Assembly (NCBI GenBank): GCA_964461715.1
Contig: CAYWVR010000015.1
Span: 16,030-80,029, forward strand
Source: CAYWVR01 sp964461715
GTDB lineage: Bacteria; Planctomycetota; Phycisphaerae; FEN-1346
Direction of reading: 5' to 3'
DNA length: 64,000 bases
Part shown: positions 41,823 through 50,409 of the stretch, piece after piece
How positions within the stretch are numbered: the stretch's first letter is position 1
Layout: the number at the start of each line of letters is the position of its first letter
Notes under the pieces: generated by a model
The model's database searches: none
What the model was told of the DNA's origin: nothing
What the model saw: the letters and a program-made list of their open reading frames with translations, nothing else
Translations under genes and position numbers: made by a program

Positions 41823-41884
41823 CCGTTCGATCCGGCGCGCTTCTCTGACGACGCGGGTTGCTTGGCGCCCTGTGGGGACGCCCT

Positions 41885-42610
41885 CTACCTGTTCCCGAAG
41901 CGGTCCCGGTACAGGCCGCACAGGGCTTGGATGAAGGCATCGTAGTGCAGGGGATCGCCGACGGGGGGGGCGGGGGGCCGCGTCGCGAAGTGCGTCTCGG
42001 CCAGGTGAACATTGTCCATCTCGACCACGATGACGGCCTTGGCGTCGAGGCCGATCCCGTCGGGCGTGGACCGCTGGGCGATGCTCCGCATCTGGGCGAC
42101 GCAATGCTCCAACCGTTTGCGCGGGTCGGCGTGCTCGGTGAGTTCCTTGCGTAGCGGCGACCTGAACCGGGCCGCCTGATTCACCACGAACACGCCGCCG
42201 GCGATGGCGCGGGCGTGGTAGCGGTGGACGTGCTCGTGATGGGCCTCAAGATCGCGCTTGCGATTGCGGACGGCCTTCTGGTGCTCGGTCATGATGCTCT
42301 TGAGCTCGACGGCCGCCTCGACGGTCGAGGGGAGCGTGCGTCGGATGGGCGTGTCGGCCGGGGGCGGCTCGACCCGCGGCGGCGGCGCGCCGAGGACCAG
42401 GTCCACGTTCCAGTCGGATGTCCCCACGTTGATCGTGAAGTTGAGGTCGTAGACGAGGCGCCCCGCGCGGGCCTTCGCCGCCATGGCCGGACACGTGGCC
42501 ATCAGGTCGCCGACGATGGCTTCGGCCAAGGCGTTCGAATGCTTGTCGGAGCGCGGGTGATACCCCTCGCGCACGAGATGGTCGAGGAAGGACTCAGGAT
42601 TCGGGGTCAT
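41885..42610 (-). CDS. Putative restriction endonuclease, PD-(D/E)XK type
   Basis: 241 residues. Asp70 (SDWNVDLVLG), Glu102 and Lys104 (EAAVELKSIM) give the D-X31-E-L-K arrangement of PD-(D/E)XK nucleases, and VVNQAARF may be a following strand. There is no other recognisable domain. The 5' end overlaps the 3' end of the DNA methyltransferase by 17 bases, a typical coupled restriction-modification arrangement. The recognition sequence is unknown. Function as a nuclease rests on motif and context. Confidence 0.7.
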   Translation of the reverse strand: MTPNPESFLDHLVREGYHPRSDKHSNALAEAIVGDLMATCPAMAAKARAGRLVYDLNFTINVGTSDWNVDLVLGAPPPRVEPPPADTPIRRTLPSTVEAAVELKSIMTEHQKAVRNRKRDLEAHHEHVHRYHARAIAGGVFVVNQAARFRSPLRKELTEHADPRKRLEHCVAQMRSIAQRSTPDGIGLDAKAVIVVEMDNVHLAETHFATRPPAPPVGDPLHYDAFIQALCGLYRDRFGNR

Positions 42611-43589
42611 GGAAGTGGATGTCCGCGTGGAGGTGTTGTTGGCCGAGGCGGGTGCGCGCCATCGCCAGATACGAGGGCTCGATCTCGAACCCCAGCGACG
42701 ATCGGCACGCGTCGATGGCCGCGAGGGTCGTGTTGCCCAGTCCCCAGAACGGGTCGAGCACCGTGTCGCCGACGAACGAGAACATGGAGATAAGGCGGAG
42801 CGCGATCTCCTTCGGGAACGGCGCCGGGTGGCCGCGCTGGAGGTCGCCCGGCACGTCCTCCCACACCTGCCGGAACCAGCGGTTGTAGTCGTCCTTGTCG
42901 ATGACCGAGAGGTCGCGCTGGCGCCGCGTGGGATGACGATACCCGCCGGGCTTCCGGAACATGAGGATGTATTCGAGATCGTTCTTGATGATCGCGTTCG
43001 GCTCGTAGGGCTTGCCGAGGAAGCCGCTTCCGTTGCCCGCGACCTCCGTCTGCATGTTCGCGATCTTCTTCCAGAGGATCGGCGCCAGCGGGTCGAACCC
43101 CAGCGTCTGGCACTCGATGAGCAGATACGCGTGGAGCGGATCCACGAGGTGGCGGCCGTGGCGGCGGCGCGAGCGGCACACGTCGCCCACGACGACGCAC
43201 AGCCGACCCCCCGGCACGAGCAGGTCGAAGCACCGCTGCCACACCTTGTTCAGTTCGTCCAGGAACCGGCGGCGGTCGTCGATGTGACCGAGCTGCGCCC
43301 CGTCGCGATCGTCGGCGTAGTCCTTCAGGTTCCAGTAGGGCGGCGAGGTGACGACCAAGTGGATTCGCGTCTCCGGATCCAGGCCCGGCATGGTTCGGGC
43401 ATCGCCGAGCACGATCCGATGTGTCGTGCGAAGCGACCCGCCCGCCGCCTCCCACGCCCGCTCCTTGGCCTCGAACTTCTCCTCGATCTTCGCTTCGGTT
43501 GCGCGCGGCGCGGCCTGCGGGCGAACGGGTTTGGGCGCGCGGCCGGCGCGCGTCACGGCCCGTTTCTCGCTCTCACCCGCCTGCGGCAT
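42594..43589 (-). CDS. DNA methyltransferase (N4-cytosine/N6-adenine class, beta-like order)
   Basis: 331 residues from the ATG at 43589. Motif IV TSPPYW (about 81-86) comes before motif I DPFWGLGNTTLAAI near the C-terminus, the permuted order of beta-type amino-methyltransferases; SPPY is typical of the N4-cytosine group. A basic, probably disordered N-terminus (about 1-60) precedes it. GAGGGAG lies before the ATG, but a GTG at 43625 also has GGGGGAGG before it, so the start is not settled. It overlaps the nuclease gene by 17 bases. Confidence 0.85.
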   Translation of the reverse strand: MPQAGESEKRAVTRAGRAPKPVRPQAAPRATEAKIEEKFEAKERAWEAAGGSLRTTHRIVLGDARTMPGLDPETRIHLVVTSPPYWNLKDYADDRDGAQLGHIDDRRRFLDELNKVWQRCFDLLVPGGRLCVVVGDVCRSRRRHGRHLVDPLHAYLLIECQTLGFDPLAPILWKKIANMQTEVAGNGSGFLGKPYEPNAIIKNDLEYILMFRKPGGYRHPTRRQRDLSVIDKDDYNRWFRQVWEDVPGDLQRGHPAPFPKEIALRLISMFSFVGDTVLDPFWGLGNTTLAAIDACRSSLGFEIEPSYLAMARTRLGQQHLHADIHFHDPES

Positions 43590-43711
43590 GGCTCCCTCAC
43601 CGGCCTTCCGAAGCAAGGGTACCACGCGGCCTCCCCCAAGGCAAGCCCGTCAAGTCCCGCCGCGGCACGCCTGCGCTGGCGGGCCGGGGGCGACGAGGCT
43701 ACAATGCCCCC

Positions 43712-45142
43712 ATGCTCACCCTCGTCAACACGAACCGCATGCGGCCGCTTGTGGCGCCGATCGGGCTGGATTACGTGGGGGCGGCGGTGCGGGGGGCGGG
43801 GATCGAGGTGGCGCTGGTGGACCTCGCCCTCGCCGAGGACCCGGGCGCGGCCCTCGCGGCCCATTTCGCCGCGACCTCGCCGCGCCTCGTCGGCGTCACG
43901 ATCCGAAACGTCGACGATTGCTTCTGGCCGAGCGGCGCGTACTTTGTGCCGGAGATCGCGGCGACCATCGACCGGTTGCGCACGCTGACCGACGCCCCGA
44001 TCGTTGTGGGCGGCGTGGGGTATTCGATCTTCGCGGAGGCCGTGCTCGAGCGGACGGGGGCGGATTTCGGCGTGCGCGGCGACGGGGAAGGGGCCCTGGT
44101 CGCCCTCTACCGCCATCTGGACGGAGGCCGCCGCCGCCTCGACCGCGTGCCGGGCCTCCTGTGGCACGCCGACGGCGGGGTCCGCGCGAACGATCCCGCC
44201 TATCCGAATCCCCCCCGGGTTCCGACGGACCGCAACCTCGTCGACCATGCCGCCTATTTCCGTCTCGGCGGTCAGGGGGCCGTCGAGACGAAGCGCGGGT
44301 GCCCGCGCACGTGCGCCTACTGCGCCGACTTCCTCGCCAAAGGCCGGGCCGCGCGCCTACGCCCGCCCGAGGACGTGGCCGAGGAGATGGCGTGCCTCGC
44401 GTCGCGCGGCATCGACGTCCTGCATCTCGCGGACGCGGAGTTCAACGTGCCGATCGCGCACGCCCGGGCGGTGTGCGACGCCCTTATCGATCGGGGCCTC
44501 GGGGAGCGGGTCCGCTGGTACGCGTACCTTGCGACCGTCCCGTTCGACGAGGACCTGGCGGAGCGGATGCGGCGGGCCGGCTGCGTCGGCATGAACTTCA
44601 CGGGCGATTCGGCCGCCCCCGCCATGCTCCGGGCCTACGGCCAGCCGCATGCGCCGGCCGACCTCGCCGAGAACGTGCGCCTCGGCCGCGAGAACGGCCT
44701 CGCCGTGATGATCGACCTGCTCCTCGGCGGACCGGGCGAGACGCCCGAGACGGTGGGCGAGACGATCCGCTTCCTGAAGGCGGTCGGGCCGGACGCCGTC
44801 GGGGCCCCGCTGGGCCTTCGGCTCTATCCGGGGACGGCGATGGCCGCCCGGGTGGCGGCGGAGGGTTCGCTGGAGACGAACCCGGGGCTTTGCCGACACT
44901 ACGACGGGCCGGTGGACCTGACGCGGCCGACGTTCTATATCGCCCCGGCGCTCGGGCCGCGCCCGGCGCGGCTGGTGAACGACCTGATTGGCGGCGACCC
45001 GCGGTTCTTCGCCCCCATGGACGAGTCGCCCTACGCGGCCGCCACCGACCATAACTACAACGCGAACGCGGCCCTCGAAAGGGCCATCGCCGCCGGCGCC
45101 CGCGGGGCGTACTGGCATATTCTCAGGGGCGGGGGACGGTGA
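43712..45142 (+). CDS. B12-binding-domain radical SAM protein
   Basis: 476 residues. An N-terminal cobalamin-binding-like Rossmann domain (about 1-150, MRPLVAPIGLDYVGAAVRGAG then PIVVGGVGYSIFAEAVLE) precedes the radical SAM barrel with CPRTCAYC (CxxxCxxC) near residue 195 and LLLGGPGETPETV. Such proteins methylate or rearrange unactivated carbons. The usual DxHxxG cobalamin motif is not obvious. The ATG at 43712 follows a TACAAT (43700-43705) very closely, so the upstream end of the transcript is uncertain. The substrate is unknown. Confidence 0.8.
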   Translation: MLTLVNTNRMRPLVAPIGLDYVGAAVRGAGIEVALVDLALAEDPGAALAAHFAATSPRLVGVTIRNVDDCFWPSGAYFVPEIAATIDRLRTLTDAPIVVGGVGYSIFAEAVLERTGADFGVRGDGEGALVALYRHLDGGRRRLDRVPGLLWHADGGVRANDPAYPNPPRVPTDRNLVDHAAYFRLGGQGAVETKRGCPRTCAYCADFLAKGRAARLRPPEDVAEEMACLASRGIDVLHLADAEFNVPIAHARAVCDALIDRGLGERVRWYAYLATVPFDEDLAERMRRAGCVGMNFTGDSAAPAMLRAYGQPHAPADLAENVRLGRENGLAVMIDLLLGGPGETPETVGETIRFLKAVGPDAVGAPLGLRLYPGTAMAARVAAEGSLETNPGLCRHYDGPVDLTRPTFYIAPALGPRPARLVNDLIGGDPRFFAPMDESPYAAATDHNYNANAALERAIAAGARGAYWHILRGGGR

Positions 45143-45188
45143 TCCCTCGTGCCGACCGACGTGGGAACCGAGCGAAAGGAGACATCGC

Positions 45189-45716
45189 ATGAAGTACGTG
45201 GTGACGATAAGTCTGGCCGTGCTGGCCGTCGCGGGGTGGTTGGTTGCAGGGGAGGCGACGCAGCGGCTCCCGTCGACGTACGTGGACACGACGTACGGGT
45301 TCCGGGTCCAGGCCCCGCCGTTCGGCCCCGCCCCGGCCGGGGGGAACGTGGTGCCGGTGATGCTCCTCGGGCCGGCCAAGGACGGCTTCTCGCCGAACCT
45401 CAACGTCATGATCCAATTGACCAAGACGACGCGCGACGCCTTCCGCAAGCTCTCCCTCGACCAATTCAAGCAGATGGGCTTCACCGTCCACAAGGTCGAG
45501 GAGCGGCAGGTCGGCGGCAAGGACGCCCTGCTGATCGAGTACCTGGGCAAGCAGCAGGGGCGCGAGTTGCGGTGGCTGGCCCTGGCCGTCATCGACACCG
45601 ACCGCGTCTACCTCGCCACGTGCACGGCCCTGGCGTCGGCGTTCGAGGCCTCGCGGCCGGGCTTTGCGGCGTGTCTCGATTCGTTCGCGCTGACGACGCC
45701 GGGCGCGGCCCGGTGA
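45189..45716 (+). CDS. Secreted protein of unknown function, PsbP/DUF1795-like
   Basis: 175 residues. A signal peptide (MKYVVTISLAVLAVAGWLVAG) precedes a beta-alpha-beta fold pattern with YGFRVQAPP, LNVMIQLTK, ALLIEYLG and the C-terminal FEASRPGFAACLDSFAL, as in PsbP-like proteins. It may bind a ligand or help assembly outside the cytoplasm. It lies 46 bases after the radical SAM gene. Confidence 0.7.
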   Translation: MKYVVTISLAVLAVAGWLVAGEATQRLPSTYVDTTYGFRVQAPPFGPAPAGGNVVPVMLLGPAKDGFSPNLNVMIQLTKTTRDAFRKLSLDQFKQMGFTVHKVEERQVGGKDALLIEYLGKQQGRELRWLALAVIDTDRVYLATCTALASAFEASRPGFAACLDSFALTTPGAAR

Positions 45717-45815
45717 CGCCCCGCCGCCCCGCGTCTCGCGCAGGCGTTTGACCGGGGGCCGAACGGGCGGTATGCTGGGGTAGCAGCGCCGAGCCATTCG
45801 CCTTCGGAGGATGCC

Positions 45816-46049
45816 ATGAAGGACAAGGTCGAGAAGGCCCGCGAAGCCCTGGGCAAGGTCGTTAAGGAGTTCGAGCCCGCCGCCGACCACGCCGTCGGGG
45901 CGGGCCGGGAGTTGCTCCTGGCGATCCGGGCGGCGGTTGACGCCGAGCTGAACCTCCTGGACAAGGCCGCCCAGCGGTGCAAGGGCGCCGGACGCCCCAA
46001 GCCCCCGCCCGAGGAACCGCCCGAGGCCGAGCCGATCAACCCGAGCTGA
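45816..46049 (+). CDS. Small helical protein of unknown function
   Basis: 77 residues. An N-terminal amphipathic/coiled helix (MKDKVEKAREALGKVVKEF, then RELLLAIRAAVDAELNLLDKA) ends in a Pro/Glu-rich tail (PPPEEPPEAEP). GGAGG lies 5 bases before the ATG, which supports translation. No family is recognised. Confidence 0.6.
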   Translation: MKDKVEKAREALGKVVKEFEPAADHAVGAGRELLLAIRAAVDAELNLLDKAAQRCKGAGRPKPPPEEPPEAEPINPS

Positions 46050-46094
46050 CGCTGTGCCCGAGAAGGGCCGGGCGCTTTCGTGCGACGGGGGGCG

Positions 46095-46709
46095 CTACGC
46101 ACCCGCGACCCGATCCAGGATCGCGTCGGCCAAAGCCCGCTTCGTAACCTTCGCGAGAGTGTCCATATCTCCCGATGAAGGGATGAGCAGGGCCTCCTGG
46201 GTCTCGGCGTCGATGGCGGCGGGGGTGTTGGCGACGACAAGGTCGAGGCCCTTCGCCTCGCGCTTGGCGCGGGCTCGGGCCTCGAGGTGGTCCGTTTCGA
46301 GGCAGAAGCCCACGAGCCGCTGTGCCTTGCGGCGGCGGGCCATCCGGCCAAGGATGTCCTCGGTCCGCTCGAGCTCGACCGAGAGGCGCTCGGGGCCCTT
46401 CTTGATCTTCTCCGCCCGCGTCCGCACGGGCCGATAGTCGGCGACCGCGGCGGCGGCGATGAAGACGTCGCAGGCGTCGAAGCGGGCCTCGACGGCCTCG
46501 AACATCTCCCGGGCCGTCACGACGCGCACGACCCCGGCCCCCGCGGGCGGCCGGGCCGGGCAGGGCCCCATCACGAGCGTCACCTGATGCCCCCGCGCCA
46601 GGCCCGCCTCGGCCAGCGCGACGCCCATGCGGCCACTGGAAGCGTTGGAGAGGTAGCGGACGGGATCGAGGGGCTCGCGGGTGGGGCCGGCGGTGATTAA
46701 AAGGTTCAT
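46095..46709 (-). CDS. coaB: Phosphopantothenate-cysteine ligase (CoaB), separate protein
   Basis: 204 residues. The start MNLLITAGPTREPLDPVRYLSNASSGRMG and the IAAAAVADYRP, KIKK and NTP-binding regions are typical of the CoaB half of the CoaBC enzyme. It joins 4'-phosphopantothenate and cysteine in coenzyme A synthesis. In many bacteria CoaB is fused behind CoaC; here the two are neighbouring genes with 41 bases between. The start is 46709 or the in-frame ATG at 46724. It is the last gene of the long minus-strand block. Confidence 0.93.
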   Translation of the reverse strand: MNLLITAGPTREPLDPVRYLSNASSGRMGVALAEAGLARGHQVTLVMGPCPARPPAGAGVVRVVTAREMFEAVEARFDACDVFIAAAAVADYRPVRTRAEKIKKGPERLSVELERTEDILGRMARRRKAQRLVGFCLETDHLEARARAKREAKGLDLVVANTPAAIDAETQEALLIPSSGDMDTLAKVTKRALADAILDRVAGA

Positions 46710-46750
46710 GCCGCTATGTACCATAGAGGGCCAGGCCGCAAGCGGCTGCC

Positions 46751-47323
46751 TTACGATGCCCGGCCCAGGGCATCCAGGACGGCGCGATAGATCGTCTCCG
46801 GCTCGGCCATGCGGCCGTGGGCCTCGGTGCCGCAGGCCAGCCAGCCGGACTCGGGGCCGACGAGGCGGACGTGGCGGGTGCGGAGGGTCTCGACGTTCGC
46901 CTCGACGGCCGGATGCTGCCACATGTTGATGTTCATCGCGGGGGCGAGGACGAGCGGCACGTCGATCGCCAACAGGACCGTCGAGACGAGGTCGTCGCCG
47001 ATGCCGCACGCCAGCTTGCCGATCAGGTTCGCCGTGGCCGGGGCGATGACGACGAGGTGGGCCCGGTCGGCCAGCGCGATGTGCTCGGTGCGCGGCATCT
47101 CGGCGGCTTGCCAGAGACTGGTGTGGACGGGCCGGCCGGTCAGGGCTTGGAACGTCAGGGGCCCGACGAAGCGGGTCGCGTGCTCGGTCATCATGACGCT
47201 CGTGCCGGCCCCGGCCTGGACGAGGCGGGAGACGAGGGCGGCGGTCTTGTAGGCGGCGATGCCGCCCGTGACGCCGACGAGGACCTCGCGGCCGGCGAGG
47301 GGGCGATCGGGCGTGGGGGACAT
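46751..47323 (-). CDS. coaC: Phosphopantothenoylcysteine decarboxylase (CoaC), separate protein
   Basis: 190 residues. The flavoprotein fold shows GVTGGIAAYKTA, catalytic His in TEHIALADRA, APATANLIGKLA and PAMNINMWQHPA. It decarboxylates the CoaB product in coenzyme A synthesis using FMN. GGAGG is 7 bases before the ATG at 47323. A 203-base spacer with hairpins separates it from rpoZ. Confidence 0.94.
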   Translation of the reverse strand: MSPTPDRPLAGREVLVGVTGGIAAYKTAALVSRLVQAGAGTSVMMTEHATRFVGPLTFQALTGRPVHTSLWQAAEMPRTEHIALADRAHLVVIAPATANLIGKLACGIGDDLVSTVLLAIDVPLVLAPAMNINMWQHPAVEANVETLRTRHVRLVGPESGWLACGTEAHGRMAEPETIYRAVLDALGRAS

Positions 47324-47372
47324 GTCGGGACCTCCGTTGACCTTGCGCACGGGGCTGTTTCGCCGGGCCGCT

Positions 47373-47426
47373 TGCGGCCTGATTTGATGCCATCGGGCAT
47401 CGAGCGGGGCCGACCTTCAGGCCGCA
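47373..47426. repeat. Inverted repeat between rpoZ and coaC
   Basis: Perfect 10-base arms TGCGGCCTGA (47373-47382) and its complement (47417-47426) enclose a second hairpin GATGCC-ATCG-GGCATC. A further GC-rich hairpin follows at about 47431-47450. The spacer 47324-47526 holds no gene. Confidence 0.5.
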
Positions 47427-47493
47427 GAAAGCGCCCCGCGGGCGGGGCGGGGAAACGGGCCCGGCGGCCGGCGCACACCCGGGGAAGTACGCA

Positions 47494-47512
47494 CGGGCCG
47501 GCAAACGGCCCG
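47494..47512. repeat. Small hairpin related to the 18104-18172 element
   Basis: CGGGCCG-GCAAA-CGGCCCG (7-bp stem), flanked by GCA on the left and CGCCACC on the right, as in the 18104-18172 element (CACGGGC ... GCCCGTGCCACC). Confidence 0.4.
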
Positions 47513-47526
47513 CGCCACCCCCCCTC

Positions 47527-47802
47527 CTAGTCCTCCTCGTCCTCGGCCTCCGCCTCTCCGGCGGACTCGGGGACGCCGAGGATGTCGAAGGCGTCGGCGT
47601 CCGGGGGCGGGCCCTGTTCGAGGGTGATCTTGCCCTCGAGAATCTCCTGGACCACGGCCTCCATCAGCGTCATCTCGCCGCGCTCCACCAGCAGCGGCGC
47701 GCCGAACGTCACGTCGACGAGGCGTTTCTGAATCAGCACAGCCAGCTTGAACCGTCCGCCGACCTTGTCCACGACGTCGTCGCTCTTTAGGGCCTCAATC
47801 AC
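47527..47802 (-). CDS. rpoZ: DNA-directed RNA polymerase omega subunit
   Basis: 91 residues. The conserved core VVDKVGGRFKLAVLIQKRLVDV is followed by APLLVERGEMTLMEAVVQEILEGKI and an acidic tail (EAEAEDEED). Omega helps assemble and stabilise RNA polymerase. Start is GTG 47802 with GGGAGG before it. It lies between gmk and coaC, a common arrangement. Confidence 0.93.
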   Translation of the reverse strand: MIEALKSDDVVDKVGGRFKLAVLIQKRLVDVTFGAPLLVERGEMTLMEAVVQEILEGKITLEQGPPPDADAFDILGVPESAGEAEAEDEED

Positions 47803-47838
47803 GCGTGTTCCTCCCGGCGTCCCGCGCGGGGACGCGAC

Positions 47839-48426
47839 TCATGCGGTTTCCTGAATTCGTTCCTGAACGAGGGCGACGACCTCGGCCACGGCCTGCTCGA
47901 GATCGTCGTTGACCACTTCATGATCGTACGCCGCGGCCTCGCGGGCCATGCGAATCTCATTCTGCGCCTCCGCGAAACGCCGCGCCACCTCCGCCTCCGT
48001 CTCCGTGCCGCGCTTCGAAAGACGCTCCCGAAGCACCTCCGGGCCGGGGGGCAGGATGAGGACCGCGAGGGCCTCCGGGTACCGCGTCTTGATCTGGAGC
48101 CCGCCCTGGACGTCGATCTCCAGCAGCAGCATGCGGCCCCGGGCCCGGGCCCGCTCCAGCTCCTCGACGGGTGTGCCGTAGAGGCGACCGAAGACCTTGG
48201 CGTGCTCGACGAACCGCCCCTCGGCCACGCGCCGCTCGAACTCCGCGCGGTCCAGGAAGTGGTAATCGACGCCGTCGGTCTCGCCCGTGCGGCGCGGGCG
48301 GGTGGTGGCAGAGGTCGAGATGTGAAGGTCCAGCCGGCCGGCGAGCTCGCGGCAGACGGTCGTCTTGCCGGCGCCCGAGGGGCCGGAGACGACGACGAGA
48401 TGGCGTCCGGTCAGGGGTTCGGCCAT
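47839..48426 (-). CDS. gmk: Guanylate kinase
   Basis: 195 residues. P-loop GPSGAGKTT (15-23), SATTRPRRTGETDGVDYHFL (the GMP-binding start), and VDVQGG-like EIDVQGGLQI are all present. It phosphorylates GMP to GDP. The gene follows yicC by 11 bases and precedes rpoZ by 36 bases. Confidence 0.97.
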   Translation of the reverse strand: MAEPLTGRHLVVVSGPSGAGKTTVCRELAGRLDLHISTSATTRPRRTGETDGVDYHFLDRAEFERRVAEGRFVEHAKVFGRLYGTPVEELERARARGRMLLLEIDVQGGLQIKTRYPEALAVLILPPGPEVLRERLSKRGTETEAEVARRFAEAQNEIRMAREAAAYDHEVVNDDLEQAVAEVVALVQERIQETA

Positions 48427-48437
48427 GGCGTTTCGGG

Positions 48438-49319
48438 TTACTCGACGTTCTGGGCCTGCTCGCGGAGGCGGTCGACGCGGAGTTTCATGTCAACGACGGC
48501 GCGGCCGATGTCGGGGTCGTTGGCCTTGGAGCCGATGGTGTTGACCTCGCGATACATTTCCTGGGCCAGAAACTCGAACTTTCGGCCCGCGGGACCGGGG
48601 CTCGCCAGGAGCTCGCGGAACTGGGCCAGGTGGCTCGCCAGCCTCGCGCACTCCTCGCTCGTGTCGCTCCGCTCGGCGAAGAAGGCGACCTCCCGCACGA
48701 GCGTCTGATGGTCGGCGGCGAGCTCCGCCCCTTCCATCAGCGTCTCGGCCCGTTCCTTGAGCCGCTTCGCGTACTCCTCGACGACGGCGGGCACGCGCTG
48801 CTGGACGGTTGCGAGGCCGGCCGAGAGCTCCGCCAGGGCGGCCCGCATGTCCTCGGCGGTGGCTTGGCCCTCGGCGGCGCGCATCGCGTCGAGGCGCTCG
48901 AGCGCCTCGCCCACCGTCGCCAGGACCCGTGCCTGGAGGGCTTCCGGGTCGGCGCCCGGGCGGGCGGCCTCGTCGACGACGCCGGGCAGGGCCACGAGGC
49001 CCTCGATCGAGGGAGGCGGGGCCCCGAGGTCCCGGGCCGCGCCGGCCAGCGCCTTCCAGTACGCGGCCAGGACGTCGGCGTCGACGGGGGCCCGGGCCGC
49101 CTCGCCGCGCAGCTCCAGGTCCACGGCCAGGAGCACCGTCCCGCGGGTGAGGTGCTCGCGCACCAGCTTCTCGATGGGAATCTCCGCCCCGAGGAACCCC
49201 TCGGGCAGGCGGGGGCTGATCTTGAGGCCGCGGTTGTTGACGGTCCGCACCTCGACGGCGATGCGGACCGTCCCGTCCTCGTGCTCGGCGCGGCCGTAGC
49301 CGGTCATGCTCCGGATCAC
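48438..49319 (-). CDS. yicC: YicC/YloC-family endoribonuclease
   Basis: 293 residues. The family start (M)IRSMTGYGRAEHED and the end KFEFLAQEMYREVNTIGSKANDPDIG are unmistakable. YicC-type enzymes are stress-linked RNases. The start is GTG 49319 so that the protein opens in the family way; GTGA at 49316-49319 overlaps the pyrE stop and couples the two. Gmk follows, the usual yicC-gmk-rpoZ order. Confidence 0.95.
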   Translation of the reverse strand: MIRSMTGYGRAEHEDGTVRIAVEVRTVNNRGLKISPRLPEGFLGAEIPIEKLVREHLTRGTVLLAVDLELRGEAARAPVDADVLAAYWKALAGAARDLGAPPPSIEGLVALPGVVDEAARPGADPEALQARVLATVGEALERLDAMRAAEGQATAEDMRAALAELSAGLATVQQRVPAVVEEYAKRLKERAETLMEGAELAADHQTLVREVAFFAERSDTSEECARLASHLAQFRELLASPGPAGRKFEFLAQEMYREVNTIGSKANDPDIGRAVVDMKLRVDRLREQAQNVE

Positions 49320-49918
49320 GGGCCGTCTCCCTTCGTCGGCGCGCGGCTGCCGGGCTTGACGAGGGGCGTGCCCTGGCGGCACAAGGGGCACTCGGCGGGC
49401 GGCCACGTGGGGACGTCGAGCTTGAGGAGGCTCGCGACCGGCATGCCGAAGCCGGGGTTGCGCCCGCTCGTGCGATCGACAAGGCACGCGACGGCGGCGA
49501 TCTCGGCCCCGGCGGCCTTGACCACCTCGGCCCCCTCGCGCAGGCTCCCGCCGGTGGTCATGACGTCCTCGACGAGAAGGACCCGCTCCCCCGGCTCCAG
49601 GGCGAACCCCCGCCTGAGCGTCATCCGCCCCTCGACGCGTTCCGAGAAGATGCCCCGCACGCCCAGGGCCCGGGCCAGTTCGTACGCGACGGTCACGGCC
49701 CCGAGCGCCGGGCCGAGGACGACGTTGATCCCGGTCCCCTGGAAGCGCGCGGCCAGGTCGCGGCAAAGGCGTTCGGCGAGGTCCGGATGCTGGAGGACGA
49801 GGGCGCACTGGAGGTACCGCGGGCTGTGGAGGCCGCTGGAGAGGAGGAAGTGCCCCTCCAGAAGGGCTCCGGCGTCGCGGAAGGCCTGGAGGGTGGCATC
49901 GGGGTCAGTCGGCGGCAT
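49316..49918 (-). CDS. pyrE: Orotate phosphoribosyltransferase
   Basis: 200 residues. The PRPP loop reads VLLVEDVMTTGGSLRE; FLLSSGLHSPRYLQC near the N-terminus binds orotate. It makes OMP in pyrimidine synthesis. A C-terminal extension with CPLCRQGTPLVKPGSR (two cysteines in CxxC) is longer than in E. coli. It overlaps secG by 14 bases and yicC by 4, so the three are coupled. Confidence 0.94.
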   Translation of the reverse strand: MPPTDPDATLQAFRDAGALLEGHFLLSSGLHSPRYLQCALVLQHPDLAERLCRDLAARFQGTGINVVLGPALGAVTVAYELARALGVRGIFSERVEGRMTLRRGFALEPGERVLLVEDVMTTGGSLREGAEVVKAAGAEIAAVACLVDRTSGRNPGFGMPVASLLKLDVPTWPPAECPLCRQGTPLVKPGSRAPTKGDGP

Positions 49919-50303
49919 CGGGCGCTCCGGGCTCGTCGGCGTCGGTCGTCTCGGGCGGGGCGGGCTCGGCGGCCTCGCCGGGCCCGGCCGGGGGCAGCGG
50001 CGCGGGGGGCAGCGCCTCGGCGGGGTCGACCGGGGCCGTTTCGGCGGGCGGGGCCTCCAGCAGCGTATCCCGCTCGCCGGCCTGCATGAACTTGGCGGTC
50101 AGGATGGCCAGCAGGAAGAAGGCGGCCCCGAGTCCCGCGGTGACCTTCGTGAAGACGTCGGCGGTCTTGGTGCCGAAGGCGCTGTGTCCGCCGGGTCCGC
50201 CGAAGGCCCCGGCCAGGCCCCCGCCGCGCCCCTTCTGGATGAGCACCAAGAGCATCAGCAGGAGCGCCGTCAGGAGGAAGAGGACGAGCAATACGGTGGC
50301 CAC
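49905..50303 (-). CDS. secG: Protein translocase subunit SecG
   Basis: 132 residues. Two membrane helices (about 2-22 and 54-72) surround the conserved QKGRGGGLAGAFGG segment, the SecG signature. The last 55 residues are an unusual Pro/Ala/Glu-rich tail. It supports SecYE-driven export. The start is GTG 50303, with GAGGAGACC before it. Confidence 0.92.
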   Translation of the reverse strand: MATVLLVLFLLTALLLMLLVLIQKGRGGGLAGAFGGPGGHSAFGTKTADVFTKVTAGLGAAFFLLAILTAKFMQAGERDTLLEAPPAETAPVDPAEALPPAPLPPAGPGEAAEPAPPETTDADEPGAPDAAD

Positions 50304-50409
50304 GGTTCCGGTCTCCTCAGTGGGCTGGGGGGCGTTTCCGGTTCATCGGTTTTTCCGTATACGCGCTCGCCGGCGGCGTCGCGGCCGGATGTTGTTTGGG
50401 TATGTACAT

